DNA from: an uncultured Pelagibacteraceae bacterium
GTDB taxonomy: Bacteria; Pseudomonadota; Alphaproteobacteria; Pelagibacterales; Pelagibacteraceae
Reading direction: 5' to 3'
Assembly (NCBI GenBank): GCA_902552805.1
Contig: CACDIC010000010.1
Location: 1 to 45,248, forward strand
DNA: 45,248 bases
Positions 18,923 to 29,064 of this stretch are shown here, piece after piece. Positions within the stretch are counted from its first letter, which is position 1. The number at the start of each line of letters is the position of its first letter. The notes under the pieces were generated by a model. It saw only the letters and a program-made list of their open reading frames with translations, searched no databases and was not told where the DNA came from. The position numbers were made by a program, and so were the translations under genes.

Positions 18923-19256
18923 TAATAATGATATTAATTACAGCATTACACATGAAAATTCCAAAATAAATTATGAAAAATTATCTATTTTAATTAATGA
19001 TTTTCTAAATAAAAAAAAATTAAATTTAGATAAAGTTTCTCAAATTTATGTAAATCGAGGTCCAGGAAGTTTTGCAGGGATAAGAAATTCTTTATCAGTT
19101 GTTAAAGCTTTTCATTTAACCAATAAAATTGATTATTATTGTTTTAGTTTTGAGGATTTTTGTGAAAAAAATGAGGTAAAATACGAAAATATCCCAAAAC
19201 TTTGCGATAAATTGAAAGTTGAAAAAAATTTGATTAATCCTATTTATTTGAGTTAA
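18870..19256 (+). CDS. tsaB: TsaB-like tRNA threonylcarbamoyladenosine protein, strongly shortened
   Basis: This 128-residue protein matches the N-terminal half of TsaB: a LIIDAAKDKIFLMII opening strand pair and IYVNRGPGSFAGIRNSLSVVKAF, the signature loop near residues 60-80. It ends in NPIYLS, like the PLYLR end of full-length proteins. E. coli TsaB has about 231 residues, so most of the second ASKHA subdomain is missing. TsaB scaffolds TsaD for making t6A37 in tRNAs reading ANN codons. I chose ATG 18870 because the fold starts there. The position next to fur and miaB is the usual alphaproteobacterial one, but the customary rimI is absent. Confidence 0.8.
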   Translation: MNKLIIDAAKDKIFLMIINNDINYSITHENSKINYEKLSILINDFLNKKKLNLDKVSQIYVNRGPGSFAGIRNSLSVVKAFHLTNKIDYYCFSFEDFCEKNEVKYENIPKLCDKLKVEKNLINPIYLS

Positions 19257-19264
19257 GATCAATT

Positions 19265-19702
19265 ATGTCAGACACAATAGAACAACAATGTTTATCTAAA
19301 GGGGTAAAGTTAACTGAGCAGAGGCGAATTATTGCCAAGGTTATTTCAGAGTCAAAAGCGGCTTATGGCGAGTCTGATCATCCAGATGTTGATGAATTAT
19401 ATAGTCGTGTATCAAAAGTTGATCCAAAAATAAGCATAGCCACAGTTTATAGGACAGTTAAGCTTTTTGAAGAAGCAGGAATTTTAACTAAACATGACTT
19501 CAAAGGTGGTAAGGCTAGATATGAAGCAATGATAGAAAGTCATCATGACCATTTGATTGATATTAAATCAGGTGAAATAATTGAATTTGTGGATGAAGAA
19601 ATTGAGGAGTTGCAAAAAAAAGTAGCTAAAAAATATGGTTATAAGTTAGTAGATCATAAACTTGAGTTATATGGTGTTAAAGTAAACTCAAAAGATGAAT
19701 AA
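19265..19702 (+). CDS. fur: Fur-family metal-dependent regulator (Fur/Mur)
   Basis: This 145-residue repressor has an N-terminal winged helix (GVKLTEQRRIIAKVI, then SIATVYRTVKLFEEAGI, the recognition helix). The C-terminal metal-sensing dimer domain carries the ligands in ESHHDHLIDIKSGEIIEF and DHKLELYGV. There are no C-terminal CxxC structural zinc pairs. In alphaproteobacteria the Fur paralogue beside tsaB-rimI and miaB is often the manganese-responsive Mur, so the metal could be iron or manganese. It lies 8 bases after tsaB and overlaps miaB by 8 bases. A second, clearly Irr-type paralogue is at 35270. Confidence 0.92.
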   Translation: MSDTIEQQCLSKGVKLTEQRRIIAKVISESKAAYGESDHPDVDELYSRVSKVDPKISIATVYRTVKLFEEAGILTKHDFKGGKARYEAMIESHHDHLIDIKSGEIIEFVDEEIEELQKKVAKKYGYKLVDHKLELYGVKVNSKDE

Positions 19703-21023
19703 AAAGATATTTATTAAAACTTTTGGTTGTCAAATGAACGAATATGATACTAACAGAATATTTGATACTGTGAGAGAAATAGGTTTTGTAAAAACTGAAA
19801 ATTTAGAGGAATCTAATTGTTATTTATTTAATACTTGCCATATTCGAGATAAAGCTAAAGAAAAAGTTTATCATGAGATTGGACGGGTTAAAAAAAAGTT
19901 TAGATCACGAAAAAAACCAATCGTCATAGTCGCTGGATGTGTTGCTCAGGCTGAAAATGAGGAAATGATCAAAAGAGAACCTTACATCGATATTGTTATT
20001 GGTCCGCAAGCCTACCATAAAATAAACGACAAAATTGTAGAATTTTTATCTAAACAAAAAAAAATAGATGAAACTGAATTTGATGCCATCACAAAATTTG
20101 ACTATTTAGATAATATTAAGAATTCATCAAAAAAAATTTCGTCATTTTTAACTATTCAAGAAGGCTGTGATAAATTTTGTCATTTCTGTGTAGTACCATT
20201 TACAAGAGGTCCAGAGTATTCAAGGCCATTCAAAAAAATATTAGAGGAAGCAGAGAATTTATCAGAAAATGGAGTTCGTGAAATAACACTACTAGGTCAA
20301 AATGTTAATGCTTATAATTATGAGAATTACAGATTGTCAGATTTAATTTTAGAAATAGAAAAGTTAGATGAAATTAAAAGAATTAGATATACAACCTCTC
20401 ACCCAAGGGATATGACAGAAGATCTTATCAATGTATATGGCGTTTCAAAGAAATTAATGCCTTTAGTTCACCTGCCTGTTCAGAGTGGATCTGACAAGAT
20501 CCTAAATTCAATGAATAGAAAACATCAAATAAGTGATTATATTAATACTTACGAAAAACTTCAAAAAATTAACCCAAAAATAAAGTTTTCGAGTGATTTT
20601 ATAATTGCCTATCCGGGTGAGGATGAAAAAGACTTTAATGAAACTTGTGATTTAATTAAAAAAATTAAATTTATAAATTCTTTTTCTTTCATATTTAGTC
20701 CAAGGCCAGGAACAACCGCAGCAAATTTTGAATTAATTGACAAAAAAATTTCACTTACAAGATTAGAAAAAGTTCAAAAACAGTTATTTACCAATCAATT
20801 TAATATGAATAAATCACTTGAGGGTAAAGAAATTGATGTTTTAGTTGAAAATAAAATAGATGGTGGCACAAAGTTTTTTGGTCGATCTGAGTACATGACT
20901 TCGGTTATTTTTGATGGTAATGAATTAGATATGGGAAAAGTTATCAAAGTAAAAATAAATCGTAGTAATCAAAATACATTGTTTGGTAAAAGTTTAGACT
21001 ATTTAGAACAAAGAGTGGCTTAA
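19695..21023 (+). CDS. miaB: tRNA-2-methylthio-N6-dimethylallyladenosine synthase MiaB
   Basis: This 442-residue radical-SAM methylthiotransferase adds the 2-methylthio group to i6A37 in tRNAs. The N-terminal UPF0004 domain opens with KTFGCQMNEYDTNRI and carries three cysteines for the auxiliary [4Fe-4S] cluster (GCQMNE, NTCHIRDKA, VAGCVAQ). The radical-SAM cluster motif CDKFCHFC (C-x3-C-x2-C) is in IQEGCDKFCHFCVVPFTRG. A C-terminal TRAM domain ends the protein. It is translationally coupled to fur by overlap; nfuA upstream is a plausible donor of its cluster. Full length for the family. Confidence 0.98.
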   Translation: MNKKIFIKTFGCQMNEYDTNRIFDTVREIGFVKTENLEESNCYLFNTCHIRDKAKEKVYHEIGRVKKKFRSRKKPIVIVAGCVAQAENEEMIKREPYIDIVIGPQAYHKINDKIVEFLSKQKKIDETEFDAITKFDYLDNIKNSSKKISSFLTIQEGCDKFCHFCVVPFTRGPEYSRPFKKILEEAENLSENGVREITLLGQNVNAYNYENYRLSDLILEIEKLDEIKRIRYTTSHPRDMTEDLINVYGVSKKLMPLVHLPVQSGSDKILNSMNRKHQISDYINTYEKLQKINPKIKFSSDFIIAYPGEDEKDFNETCDLIKKIKFINSFSFIFSPRPGTTAANFELIDKKISLTRLEKVQKQLFTNQFNMNKSLEGKEIDVLVENKIDGGTKFFGRSEYMTSVIFDGNELDMGKVIKVKINRSNQNTLFGKSLDYLEQRVA

Positions 21024-21025
21024 GT

Positions 21026-22027
21026 TTGAGTAATACAATTAAAAAAGATATTAATTCATCACTAAAATTTGTTTATTCAGAAAATAATTCAATTAGCGTA
21101 ATTTTTCACGAGAATGACCTCCTGATGGGAGTAGTTGGTGAATTTAACCAAAACTTGAAAGAGTTAGAAAAAATAACTAATTCAAGTATTTATTCCAGAG
21201 GAAATTCAATCTTAATAAAATCAACTTCAGAAAAAAACGAAATTTTGAAGAATGCAATTCAATTTCTTGCAAATCAATTTAAAAATAATGGTAGTATAGA
21301 ACAAAAAGATATTTTATCCTCAGTTGATCAATTTATGATAAATGAAAAAGTAAAAAATACCAACGTTACTGATATAATTAAAACTCCAAAAAAATCTATA
21401 ATTCCAAGGTCAGAAAAACAAAAAGAGTATGTTAGAGCGTTAAGACAAAATGAAATAATTATATCTGCCGGACCTGCTGGTACAGGAAAAACTTTTCTTG
21501 CTGTTGCCGTAGGTTTAACAATGTTGTTAGAAAAAAAAATAGAGAGAATTATACTTTCTAGACCTGCGGTTGAGGCAGGTGAGAGACTAGGTTTCCTGCC
21601 AGGAGATATGAAAGAGAAAGTTGATCCATATCTACGCCCTTTGTATGATTCATTGTATGACCTGTTTCATTTTGAAAAAATTCAGAGAATGATAGAAATT
21701 GGCGATATTGAAATTGCCCCTTTAGCTTTTATGAGAGGAAGAACTTTAAAAAATTCTTTTGCAATTTTAGATGAAGCTCAAAATGCCACTGATACACAGA
21801 TCAAAATGTTTCTTACCAGAATAGGCGAAAATTCAAAAATAGTTGTCAATGGTGACCCTACTCAAATAGATTTACCTAATAAAAAAATGTCAGGTTTAGA
21901 AAGATCAAAAAAGATATTATCGCATTTGAGTGAGATTGCAGTTATAGACTTTGATCACTCAGATGTTGTGAGGCATCCTTTAGTTTCAAAAATTGTGAAA
22001 GCGTACAACAATAATGATCAAAGTTAA
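21026..22027 (+). CDS. ybeZ: PhoH-like ATPase (YbeZ)
   Basis: This 333-residue protein has a KH-like N-terminal domain (about 1-100) and the PhoH P-loop ATPase domain. The Walker A is ISAGPAGTGKTFLA, with RPAVEAGERLGFLPGDMKEKVDPYLRPLYD next, and the Walker B is FAILDEAQNAT. YbeZ works with YbeY in rRNA maturation and ribosome quality control, and the two genes are adjacent here as in most proteobacteria. The start is a TTG, two bases after the miaB stop. The 3' end overlaps ybeY by 14 bases. Confidence 0.95.
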   Translation: MSNTIKKDINSSLKFVYSENNSISVIFHENDLLMGVVGEFNQNLKELEKITNSSIYSRGNSILIKSTSEKNEILKNAIQFLANQFKNNGSIEQKDILSSVDQFMINEKVKNTNVTDIIKTPKKSIIPRSEKQKEYVRALRQNEIIISAGPAGTGKTFLAVAVGLTMLLEKKIERIILSRPAVEAGERLGFLPGDMKEKVDPYLRPLYDSLYDLFHFEKIQRMIEIGDIEIAPLAFMRGRTLKNSFAILDEAQNATDTQIKMFLTRIGENSKIVVNGDPTQIDLPNKKMSGLERSKKILSHLSEIAVIDFDHSDVVRHPLVSKIVKAYNNNDQS

Positions 22028-22481
22028 TGTGCTTTCAGAGGAAAATTCTTGGTCAAAAAAAATAAAAAAAAAAGAATTATTTTTTAATAAAATTTGTAAC
22101 AAGTTTCCAAAAAAATACAGATTTATCAACAAAAAAATCTATTTAACGTTGCTACTATCAAATAATAAAGAAATAAAAATTTTAAATAAGAAATTTAGAA
22201 ATAAGAATAAACATACTGATGTGCTTTCTTTTCCATTTAATAAAAAACAAAAAAAATTAAAAGAAAATTATCTTGGTGACATTATTATTAGTTTTAATTA
22301 TATGAATAAGCCAAAAAATTTAGATAATTATGAATTTAAAATTAAAACAATAAAAATTTTTATACATGGTTTTTTACATTTATTGGGTCATGACCATCAA
22401 AAAAATAAAGAGTATAGACAGATGTTAAATGAAGAAAAAAAAATTTTTAAATATATAGAAAAAACTTCCATTTTAAATTGA
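22014..22481 (+). CDS. ybeY: Endoribonuclease YbeY (rRNA maturation factor)
   Basis: This 155-residue zinc-dependent RNase matures the 3' end of 16S rRNA. The three-histidine metal motif is complete: HGFLHLLGHDH (H-x3-H-x5-H). Upstream is the conserved HTDVLSFPF segment and LGDIIIS. The protein is unusually rich in lysine and asparagine, as expected from A+T pressure. It overlaps the ybeZ 3' end by 14 bases, and its TGA overlaps the TTG start of lnt. The corC gene commonly found between ybeY and lnt is missing. Confidence 0.95.
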   Translation: MIKVNVLSEENSWSKKIKKKELFFNKICNKFPKKYRFINKKIYLTLLLSNNKEIKILNKKFRNKNKHTDVLSFPFNKKQKKLKENYLGDIIISFNYMNKPKNLDNYEFKIKTIKIFIHGFLHLLGHDHQKNKEYRQMLNEEKKIFKYIEKTSILN

Positions 22482-24043
22482 AAAAAAATTTTATATTTGA
22501 GACTTTATTGATAATCTTTTTAGGAGGCTTAACTTCTTTAAGTTTACCTCCATATAATTTTTTTTTTTTAAATTTTTTTACATTTAGTGTTTTTTTTATT
22601 TTTTTATTTCAGAGACTAAAACGAGGAATAAAAAAATCCTTTTATTATGGATGGTTGTTTGGTTTTAGTTATTTTTTGTCCAGTTTGTATTGGTTAACTA
22701 TATCCTTAAGTTTTGATCAGAGTTTTAATTTTTTAATTCCTATATCTTTAATTGTCATCCCTGCATTTTTAGGTTTATTTTATGCATTATGTATTGTTAT
22801 TTTTTATCTATACAAACCTAAAAATATATTAAGTGCTTTTTTCCTGTTCTCTCTTTTGTTTGGTTTAATAGAGTTTATCAGAGGAACAATTTTAACTGGG
22901 TTCCCTTGGAACTTGATAGTTTATAGTTTCTCTGAAATTAATAGTTTCCTGAGCATTTTGTCAATAATAGGAACTTATTCATTAAATCTAATAATAATAA
23001 GTTTTTTTACAGCTCCCGCCCTTTTCATATTTAGAAAATCTAAAAAAGAAGTGGTTGTATGTATCCTTTTACTACTATTGCCTATAACTTTTTATATATA
23101 TGGGGAATTTTTGAAAAGAAATTTTTATAATAATAAAGAGAAAGAGCTTCCTTTTGCAATTAGAGTAATTGGAGCAAATATAAGTTTAGATAGGTACTAT
23201 AAAAATATTAATGCAGAGAGTGTGATTAATGAGCTAATTTCAATTAGTTCACCTATTGAGGAAAAAAAGACATTTTTTGTATGGCCAGAGGGAATAATAC
23301 CCAACACTTATGAAGATCAATTAGATTTATATAATGATATATTTGAAAAATATTTTAGTGAAAATCACTTAATCGGTTTAGGAATAACAAGCAGAAAAAC
23401 TATTAACAATGATTACAATTATTACAATTCATTTTCAATATTTGATAGTAAAGTAAATTTAATTGATAATTATAGCAAAATTAAACTTGTACCTTTTGGT
23501 GAATTTATCCCTATTGAAAATATTCTTAACAAATTCGGTTTAAAAACAATCACAAATAATATTAGATCATTTGATAAAGGAGTTAACAGAAAAATTATTA
23601 AAATCCAAAATGATCTTGAACAAATAAATTTTTTGCCATTAATTTGTTATGAAATAATATATAGTGGAAATTTGACTAAAGATTTTGATTTCGATTTTAT
23701 ATTGAATATTTCAGAAGATGGATGGTTCGGTAAATCCATTGGACCCAAACAACATTTTATTCATAGTAAATTTAGAGCAGTTGAAAATGGAAAATATATA
23801 ATTAGATCATCTAATAACGGGATGGCAGCAATTATAAATCCATTAGGTTATATTGAGAATAAAATAGATTATGGAGTTTCAGGTTACATTGATTTAGAAG
23901 GCATAAGAGATTTTAAAACAACATTGTTTTCTAAATATGGAAATAACATATTTTTCATATTAATTTTGTTGTATATTATTTTAACTTTTTCATTTAATAG
24001 AATCAAAAATGAGCAATTTAAAAAATTTTCTTTTTACGAGTGA
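22478..24043 (+). CDS. lnt: Apolipoprotein N-acyltransferase
   Basis: This 521-residue inner-membrane enzyme adds the third acyl chain to lipoproteins. The N-terminal 200 residues hold about six membrane helices. The periplasmic nitrilase domain follows with the Glu-Lys-Cys triad in [23 protein letters not shown] and [11 protein letters not shown] last helix closes the protein. It starts with TTG overlapping the ybeY TGA (TTGA). Its 3' end overlaps metK by 35 bases, an unusually long same-strand overlap. The BON lipoprotein at 10666 is one likely substrate. Confidence 0.95.
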   Translation: MKKNFIFETLLIIFLGGLTSLSLPPYNFFFLNFFTFSVFFIFLFQRLKRGIKKSFYYGWLFGFSYFLSSLYWLTISLSFDQSFNFLIPISLIVIPAFLGLFYALCIVIFYLYKPKNILSAFFLFSLLFGLIEFIRGTILTGFPWNLIVYSFSEINSFLSILSIIGTYSLNLIIISFFTAPALFIFRKSKKEVVVCILLLLLPITFYIYGEFLKRNFYNNKEKELPFAIRVIGANISLDRYYKNINAESVINELISISSPIEEKKTFFVWPEGIIPNTYEDQLDLYNDIFEKYFSENHLIGLGITSRKTINNDYNYYNSFSIFDSKVNLIDNYSKIKLVPFGEFIPIENILNKFGLKTITNNIRSFDKGVNRKIIKIQNDLEQINFLPLICYEIIYSGNLTKDFDFDFILNISEDGWFGKSIGPKQHFIHSKFRAVENGKYIIRSSNNGMAAIINPLGYIENKIDYGVSGYIDLEGIRDFKTTLFSKYGNNIFFILILLYIILTFSFNRIKNEQFKKFSFYE

Positions 24044-25178
24044 GTCTGTGTCAGAGGGGCACCCTGACAAAGTGTCGGATAGGATATCCGACATGGTGGT
24101 AGATACTTATTTATCAAACGATCCATATTCGAGAGTTGCGTGTGAAACGCTCACAACTACCAATAAAGTTGTATTAGCCGGTGAGGTCAGAGGACCAGAA
24201 ATTGAAAAAGATGATTTGATAAATAAGGTAAGAGGGTGCATTAAAGACATCGGATATGATCAAGATGGTTTTACTTGGAAACAAGCAACTAAAATAGAAA
24301 GTCATCTCCATTCACAGTCAAGTGACATTGCTATTGGTGTAGACTCTTCGGGAAATAAAGATGAGGGTGCAGGGGATCAAGGTATTATGTTTGGTTATGC
24401 TTGTAATGAAACCGATGTTTTAATGCCAGCACCAATTCATTTTTCTCATAAAATTTTAAGGTTAATGGCGGAGGATAGGAAATCAGGTAAATTAAAAAAC
24501 ATAGAGCCAGATTCTAAAAGTCAAGTAACTTTTGAATATGAAAATGGTAAACCATCAAAAGTTAAGTCAGTTGTAATATCTTCTCAGCATACCGCAAATG
24601 TTGATCAAAAACAGGTAAGGGACTTATTGAGACCATATTTGATTAATTCTATACCAAAAAATTTTCTAGAAGATTTTAATGAGAATGAATTTTATGTTAA
24701 CCCAACTGGAAATTTTGTAATAGGTGGTCCTGATGGAGATTGTGGTTTAACAGGCAGAAAGATTATCGTAGATACCTATGGTGGTGCTGCGCCACATGGT
24801 GGAGGAGCTTTCTCGGGAAAAGATCCAACCAAAGTAGATAGGTCTGCAGCTTATGCAGCCAGATACATCGCCAAAAATGTTGTTGCATCGAAGATTGCTG
24901 ATAAATGTTTGATACAATTGGCTTATGCAATTGGTGTTTCAAAACCATTATCTATTTATGTAAATCTTTTTGATAATGATTTAGATAAAAATAAATTTGT
25001 TGAAGATAAGATTAAAGAAAATTTTGATCTTAGCCCAAGAGGAATAAGAGAGATGTTGGGGCTTAATAAACCTATATATGAAAAAACATCTGCATATGGG
25101 CATTTTGGAAGAGAGCCAGATAAAGAAGGTGCTTTTTCTTGGGAAAATACTAACAAATCTGACATTTTCTTAAAATAG
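24009..25178 (+). CDS. metK: S-adenosylmethionine synthase
   Basis: This 389-residue enzyme makes SAM from methionine and ATP. It shows [20 protein letters not shown] at the N-terminus, the [16 protein letters not shown] signature (about 115-130) and the glycine-rich P-loop-like [19 protein letters not shown] (about 263-281). Length is typical. The ATG lies 35 bases inside the lnt reading frame, so there is no separate promoter or riboswitch before it. It is followed by a 99-base gap holding a candidate promoter and a rho-independent terminator before nusA. The trmB and rimP genes often found here in relatives are missing. Confidence 0.98.
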   Translation: MSNLKNFLFTSESVSEGHPDKVSDRISDMVVDTYLSNDPYSRVACETLTTTNKVVLAGEVRGPEIEKDDLINKVRGCIKDIGYDQDGFTWKQATKIESHLHSQSSDIAIGVDSSGNKDEGAGDQGIMFGYACNETDVLMPAPIHFSHKILRLMAEDRKSGKLKNIEPDSKSQVTFEYENGKPSKVKSVVISSQHTANVDQKQVRDLLRPYLINSIPKNFLEDFNENEFYVNPTGNFVIGGPDGDCGLTGRKIIVDTYGGAAPHGGGAFSGKDPTKVDRSAAYAARYIAKNVVASKIADKCLIQLAYAIGVSKPLSIYVNLFDNDLDKNKFVEDKIKENFDLSPRGIREMLGLNKPIYEKTSAYGHFGREPDKEGAFSWENTNKSDIFLK

Positions 25179-25184
25179 TTTTTA

Positions 25185-25214
25185 TTGAAAAATAAAAAAA
25201 AACTTTTATATATT
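25185..25214 (+). promoter_or_regulatory. Candidate promoter for the nusA operon
   Basis: TTGAAA at 25185-25190 is followed by TATATT at 25209-25214 with an 18-base spacer; a 16-base spacer gives TATATA. A start near 25221 would place the hairpin at 25236-25257 inside the leader. In such A+T-rich DNA, chance matches are common. The call is helped mainly by the need for a promoter upstream of the terminator. Confidence 0.35.
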
Positions 25215-25235
25215 CTTATACATTGTTGAATTATC

Positions 25236-25262
25236 AAAATGGGCCTTGGCCCATTTTTTTTT
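25236..25262 (+). terminator. Rho-independent terminator or attenuator between metK and nusA
   Basis: A 9-bp perfect stem (AAAATGGGC paired with GCCCATTTT) closes a CTTG loop, and the T-run extends from 25254 to 25262. It is one of the few G+C-rich islands in the window. It ends one base before the GGAG ribosome site of nusA, so no promoter fits between terminator and gene. It may therefore end metK transcription and also attenuate nusA transcription. Confidence 0.8.
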
Positions 25263-25277
25263 GGAGTAAACAAAATT

Positions 25278-26831
25278 ATGTTAAATAAAAGAGCAGACAA
25301 ACTTGAATTATTAAGAATCGCAGAGGCAGTAGCTTTAGAAAAATCGATCGATAAAGACCTTATAATTAGTTCAATGGAAACTGGTATTGCCAAAGCAGCA
25401 AAATCTAAATTTGGCCAAGATAATGAGATTAAGGTAATGATTAATAGAGATAACGGAGATATTGAAATTTTTAGAAAATTAATAGTTACAGAAAATCCAG
25501 AAAATACAAATACTGAGATCAAACTAGAGGACGCAATTATGTTGAATGAGACTAATAAAGACAAGGTGATCGGAGATGAAGTTTTACAACCATTACCCTC
25601 ATTTGATTTTGGAAGAATAGCTGCCCAAACGGCTAAGCAAGTAATTAATTTCAATGTCAGAGAGGCTGAGCGAGAGAGACAATTTAATGATTTTATTGAT
25701 AAAAAAGACTCAATATTAAGTGGAATAGTGAAAAGATTAGAGTTTGGAAATGTAATCGTAGATCTTGGAAGAACGGAAGCAATAATTCAAAAAAATGAAA
25801 TTATACCAAGAGAAAATATAAAAGCCGGAGATAGAATTAAAGCTTATTGTTTTGATGTAAGACGAGAACCTCGTGGTCAACAAATTTTTTTATCAAGAGC
25901 TCATCCCAAGTTTATGGAAAAACTTTTTGTTCAAGAAGTTCCTGAAATTTATGATGGTCTGATTGAAATTAAATCATCTTCTAGAGATCCTGGGAGTAGA
26001 GCAAAAATTTGTGTTAAAGCGGTTGACACATCATTAGATCCAGTTGGAGCATGTGTAGGAATGAGAGGATCAAGAGTACAAGCAGTTGTTAATGAATTAC
26101 AAGGTGAAAAAATTGATATTGTAAATTGGTCTGAGGATCCTGCAATATTAGTATCTAATGCTTTATCCCCAGCTGAAGTGCAAAGAGTAAATGTAGATTT
26201 AGAAAGAAAAAAATTGGATGTGATTCTTACTGAGGAAAATTTAAGTAAAGCTATCGGGAGAAGAGGACAAAATGTAAGGCTTGCTACAAAATTATTAAAT
26301 TTTGAAATAAATATTATGACAGATGCAGAGGATTCAGAAAGAAGACAACTAGAGTTTAAGGAGAAAACAGAGAATTTTGTTAAGAATTTAGAGTTAGACG
26401 AAACACTTGGACAACTTCTTGTAGCCGAAGGTTATTCCACCATTGACGATATAAAAGATAGTTCGGTAGAAAATTTATTAAAAATTGAAGGGATAGAGGA
26501 AGAAACTGCAAAAGCTCTTATAGAAAGAGCAAAAGAGTTTCATCAAAAAGATCAAGAAGATATTTCTGAGAGGATAAAAGAATTAGGTTTGGATGATGGA
26601 TTAATTAATTTAAAGGGGTTAACTCCTGGAATGTTGGTCACCCTAGGCGATCAAAAAATCCTTACACTGCAAGATTTTGCTGATCTAGCATCAGACGAGC
26701 TAACCGGTGGATATGATGTAGTGAAAGGTGAAAGAGTAAAAATTCAAGGTTACTTAGAAGATTTTGCTTTATCAAAAGAAGAAGCAGATGAACTTATTAT
26801 GTCTGCAAGAAAAATTATTTATGAAGATTGA
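25278..26831 (+). CDS. nusA: Transcription termination/antitermination factor NusA
   Basis: This 517-residue protein has the NusA N-terminal RNA polymerase-binding domain (residues 1-125), an S1 domain (about 135-200, GIVKRLEFGNVIVDLGRTEAII) and two KH domains (about 205-345, with VGACVGMRGSRVQAVV and SKAIGRRGQNVRLA). Two C-terminal helix-hairpin-helix-like acidic repeats follow. It sets pausing, termination and antitermination of RNA polymerase. I chose ATG 25278 because it follows GGAG at a good distance and gives the usual N-terminus. An in-frame ATG at 25239 lies inside the terminator hairpin. Confidence 0.97.
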   Translation: MLNKRADKLELLRIAEAVALEKSIDKDLIISSMETGIAKAAKSKFGQDNEIKVMINRDNGDIEIFRKLIVTENPENTNTEIKLEDAIMLNETNKDKVIGDEVLQPLPSFDFGRIAAQTAKQVINFNVREAERERQFNDFIDKKDSILSGIVKRLEFGNVIVDLGRTEAIIQKNEIIPRENIKAGDRIKAYCFDVRREPRGQQIFLSRAHPKFMEKLFVQEVPEIYDGLIEIKSSSRDPGSRAKICVKAVDTSLDPVGACVGMRGSRVQAVVNELQGEKIDIVNWSEDPAILVSNALSPAEVQRVNVDLERKKLDVILTEENLSKAIGRRGQNVRLATKLLNFEINIMTDAEDSERRQLEFKEKTENFVKNLELDETLGQLLVAEGYSTIDDIKDSSVENLLKIEGIEEETAKALIERAKEFHQKDQEDISERIKELGLDDGLINLKGLTPGMLVTLGDQKILTLQDFADLASDELTGGYDVVKGERVKIQGYLEDFALSKEEADELIMSARKIIYED

Positions 26832-26841
26832 GAGATGAGCT

Positions 26842-29064
26842 ATGGAAAAAAAGACAAAATTAACAATATCAGGTGGCATAGCCAAAAAATCTATCAAAAA
26901 TATAGATAAAGCAAAAAATCTTGGAAAGAATTCTGTAATAATCGAAAAACAAACTGGTAAATTTACTAGTAGAGGTGGTTCATTTAAATCAAATCCACCA
27001 AAGATCAAAAATAACTTTACTAGCAACAAAGGAACTTTTGGAAAACCAAATTATTCTCCTAAATCAACGCCTTTAACAAGTGATTTTGAAAGACGTAAAT
27101 TAGCTGAGCAAAGAGCTACCAAAAGACTTAAAGAGGAAAATGAAAATAAGAATAAAAAATCTTTAAAATCTAATACTAAAAAAAGAGAATTAAAATTAAC
27201 TGTCTCTCGAGCTTTAAGCGATCAAATTGAAGCAAGAGAGAGAAGTTTAGCATCAGTAAAAAGAGCAAGACAAAAAGAAAATAGAAATTTAACTAAAGAG
27301 GAAGTTCAAGAAAATTTAAAGCCCATCAAAAGAGATATAAATATTCCTGAAGTTATCACAGTAAGAGAACTTGCAAATAGAATGGCAGAACAATCTAGTA
27401 ATATCATTAAACATATGTTTGGAATGGGAGTTACTGTAACAATTAATCAAAATCTAGCAGCTGATACTGCGGAGTATTTAGTTAAAGAATTTGGTCACAA
27501 CCCTATTCGGGAGGAAAAGGCAGAGGAAATAATTCAAAAAATTAAAGCTTCAAGGACTGAAAACTTAAAAAATAGGCCACCAATTATTACAGTCATGGGC
27601 CATGTGGATCATGGTAAAACATCAGTTTTGGATGTTTTAAGAAGTGCAAATGTAGTATCAGGAGAGTTTGGTGGAATAACTCAACACATTGGTGCTTATC
27701 AAATAGACAATCAGTCTAAAAAATTAACATTTATTGATACACCAGGCCATGCAGCTTTTACTGAAATGAGAGCAAGAGGATCAAAGCTCACAGATATTGT
27801 TGTTTTAGTTGTTGCGGCTGATGATGGTGTAAAACCTCAAACAATCGAGTCAATAAAACATGCAAAGGCTGCAAATGTACCAATAGTTGTAGCAATTAAT
27901 AAATGTGATTTACCTGAGGCTGATCCTCAAAAAATTAAAAATCAATTACTTGAGCATGAGTTAATTGCTGAAGATTTATCAGGGGACACATTGATGGTAG
28001 AGATATCAGCAAAAACTAAATTAAACTTAGATAAACTTATTGAAGCAATTATTCTTCAAGCTGAAATTCTAGATCTTAAAACTGATTTTGAGTCAAAAGC
28101 CACAGGCGTTGTTTTAGAATCGAAAATTGACATTGGAAGAGGACCAGTTGCAACAATAATTGTGACTACGGGAACTTTAAAAAAAGGAGATTTTTTTGTA
28201 AGTGGTTTAAAATGGGGAAAAATTAGAGCTATTATTAACGATAAAGGAATAAGTATTGATGAAGCTTTACCATCTTCTCCAATAGAAATACTTGGAATAA
28301 ATGGTGCTGCAAGAGCCGGAGATGATTTTATAGTTTTAGATGATGAGAAAGGAGCTAAAACTTTGAGTGAAAATAGAGCACAAGAGAGTAAAGATGGTAA
28401 AAATCCATTAACATTTGCCACTCAAGAGTCTGCTTTTTCTAGTAAGTCCACTGAAGAATTAAATCTTATAATCAAGTCTGATGTTCACGGATCCTCAGAG
28501 GCAATAAAAAATGCCATCAGTCAAATTGAGCATGATGAGGTAAGACCAAAGATAATTTTAGCAGATATTGGAATGGTAACCGAAACAGATGTGACTTTGG
28601 CAAAGGCTTCAAATGCAGTTTTGATAGCATTTAACGTAAAGCCAAGCAAGGAAGCAAAAAAACTTGCTGAAAATGAAAAAATAGAAATTTCATCATACAA
28701 TATCATTTATGAGGTTTTAGATTTCGTAAAAAAAAGAATGTCTGGATTATTAACTCCTGATGTAGAGGAGAAAGTAGTTGGGACTGCGCAAATTTTAGAA
28801 ATTTTCAAAGTCTCAGGAGCTGGTAAAGTTGCTGGCTCAAAAGTAACCGAGGGTGAAATAAATAGTAATTCAGATGTAAGGGTTATTAGAGATGGTTCAA
28901 TAGTTTTTACAGGAAAAGTTGGAAGTTTGTTTAGAGAAAAAAACCAAGTAAAACAGGTTAACAATGGTCAAGAATGTGGAATTGCTCTCAAAGATTACAT
29001 GGATTTCAAAAAAAATGATACAATAGAGGCTTTTAGTGTTACATCTAAAGAGAGGACAATTTAA
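26842..29064 (+). CDS. infB: Translation initiation factor IF-2
   Basis: This 740-residue GTPase brings fMet-tRNA to the 30S subunit and promotes subunit joining. The first 150 residues are a lysine-rich, poorly conserved extension that includes the IF2 assembly segment. The G domain has [12 protein letters not shown] (G1, near residue 253), [10 protein letters not shown] (G2), DTPGHAAF (G3) and NKCD (G4). The domain II/III/IV region ends the protein. It starts 10 bases after nusA. The ylxR gene usually found between nusA and infB is absent. Confidence 0.98.
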   Translation: MEKKTKLTISGGIAKKSIKNIDKAKNLGKNSVIIEKQTGKFTSRGGSFKSNPPKIKNNFTSNKGTFGKPNYSPKSTPLTSDFERRKLAEQRATKRLKEENENKNKKSLKSNTKKRELKLTVSRALSDQIEARERSLASVKRARQKENRNLTKEEVQENLKPIKRDINIPEVITVRELANRMAEQSSNIIKHMFGMGVTVTINQNLAADTAEYLVKEFGHNPIREEKAEEIIQKIKASRTENLKNRPPIITVMGHVDHGKTSVLDVLRSANVVSGEFGGITQHIGAYQIDNQSKKLTFIDTPGHAAFTEMRARGSKLTDIVVLVVAADDGVKPQTIESIKHAKAANVPIVVAINKCDLPEADPQKIKNQLLEHELIAEDLSGDTLMVEISAKTKLNLDKLIEAIILQAEILDLKTDFESKATGVVLESKIDIGRGPVATIIVTTGTLKKGDFFVSGLKWGKIRAIINDKGISIDEALPSSPIEILGINGAARAGDDFIVLDDEKGAKTLSENRAQESKDGKNPLTFATQESAFSSKSTEELNLIIKSDVHGSSEAIKNAISQIEHDEVRPKIILADIGMVTETDVTLAKASNAVLIAFNVKPSKEAKKLAENEKIEISSYNIIYEVLDFVKKRMSGLLTPDVEEKVVGTAQILEIFKVSGAGKVAGSKVTEGEINSNSDVRVIRDGSIVFTGKVGSLFREKNQVKQVNNGQECGIALKDYMDFKKNDTIEAFSVTSKERTI

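Noticed and set aside
23980..24043. SAM riboswitch ahead of metK
   Set aside because: metK begins inside the lnt coding region with no leader, and no SAM-II or SAM-V-like fold could be made out.
24956..25654. Minus-strand frame of 232 codons across metK, the terminator and nusA
   Set aside because: It runs antisense through two certain genes and a terminator hairpin; low-complexity Ser/Leu/Ile content is typical of reverse-strand shadows.
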